Source: JBAZAX01 sp041671765 (GTDB lineage: Bacteria > Babelota > Babeliae > Babelales > RVW-14). Taken from it: a stretch of 6,096 nucleotides of DNA. Below are positions 5,947-6,096 of the stretch, one piece after another; position 1 is the stretch's first letter, and every line of letters starts with the position of its first letter. A program made the position numbers and the translations under genes. The notes beneath the pieces were generated by a model. That model saw only the letters and a list, made by a program, of their open reading frames with translations. It searched no databases and had not been told where the DNA came from. Location: the NCBI GenBank assembly GCA_041671765.1, contig JBAZAX010000047.1, positions 1-6,096 on the forward strand. Direction: 5' to 3'.

Positions 5947-6096
5947 TTATTGCCTTGTTCCATTCGCTAAAATAACAAAACTATCACTTTCGTTATGTCC
6001 AAAAATTTTACCTGTATTTTTATTATCTGAATCAATAACATCTCCAGATTCTAATAGGACACTGATACCATCTTTGGTTCTAACAAGTTGATTTCC
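5947..6096 (-). CDS. C-terminal 49 residues of an unknown protein (partial, 5' end outside window)
   Basis: Reading the - strand from the window edge gives an open frame of 49 residues ending in TAA at 5949-5947. It begins GNQLVRTKDGISVLLESG and ends FVILANGTRQ. The composition is rich in Gly, Asn, Asp, Ser and beta-branched residues, in keeping with the end of a beta-rich protein like genes C and D. It does not clearly carry the C-terminal module those two share. A canonical terminator on the same strand 82 nt after the stop supports it as a real gene end. Its start and function cannot be seen. Confidence 0.6.
   Translation of the reverse strand, partial: GNQLVRTKDGISVLLESGDVIDSDNKNTGKIFGHNESDSFVILANGTRQ

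Noticed and set aside
1..6096. CRISPR arrays, tRNA or rRNA genes, insertion sequences, toxin-antitoxin pairs
   Set aside because: I found no regularly spaced direct repeats, cloverleaf or rRNA-like segments, transposase motifs or terminal repeats. The nuclease-like gene B has a signal peptide and no small antitoxin-like partner.

Overview
The window is AT-rich bacterial DNA with tightly packed genes. Four complete genes have recognisable N-terminal export signals, and three of them also have good purine-rich Shine-Dalgarno sites. None is a standard metabolic or housekeeping gene. Several traits together suggest a host-associated, genome-reduced Gram-negative lineage: low GC, many secreted proteins with Ala/Pro/Gln linkers or coiled coils, an exported protein with a PD-(D/E)XK-like fold, and paralogous beta-solenoid proteins. 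Dependentiae (TM6), an intracellular lineage of protists, is my best guess. It is an inference from protein style, not from a marker gene.

Left part, + strand (1-2509): a possible 13-codon leader ORF at 20-61 is followed by an AT-only stretch holding a perfect TATAAT. Next comes a two-gene operon. Gene A (140-1003) encodes an exported coiled-coil protein of unknown function. Gene B (1033-2445) starts 29 nt later and encodes an exported protein. Its C-terminal half carries the motifs of a PD-(D/E)XK nuclease-like domain (closest in style to PDDEXK_9/DUF1703), then a strongly basic, NLS-like stretch and an acidic end. The two mature N-termini share a QDPQ-centred segment. A strong hairpin at 2468-2509 sits between this operon and the convergent genes and probably terminates both.

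Right part, - strand (2521-6096): the genes read leftwards. First is the 3' end of a gene running off the window (5947-6096), closed by a good intrinsic terminator (5828-5864). Then come gene C (4700-5794) and gene D (2521-4689). These are two exported proteins rich in beta-strand repeats, apparently translationally coupled. They share a common module: gene C has one copy, and gene D has one partial and one complete copy. They look like surface or secreted beta-solenoid proteins formed by duplication. No enzymatic residues and no autotransporter barrel are visible.

The most interesting element is gene B: a nuclease-fold protein with a Sec signal, an apparent degenerate second copy of its own domain, and a eukaryote-like basic/acidic tail. 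It could be a host-directed effector. That function is a hypothesis. All functional statements come from reading the sequence alone, without database comparison.
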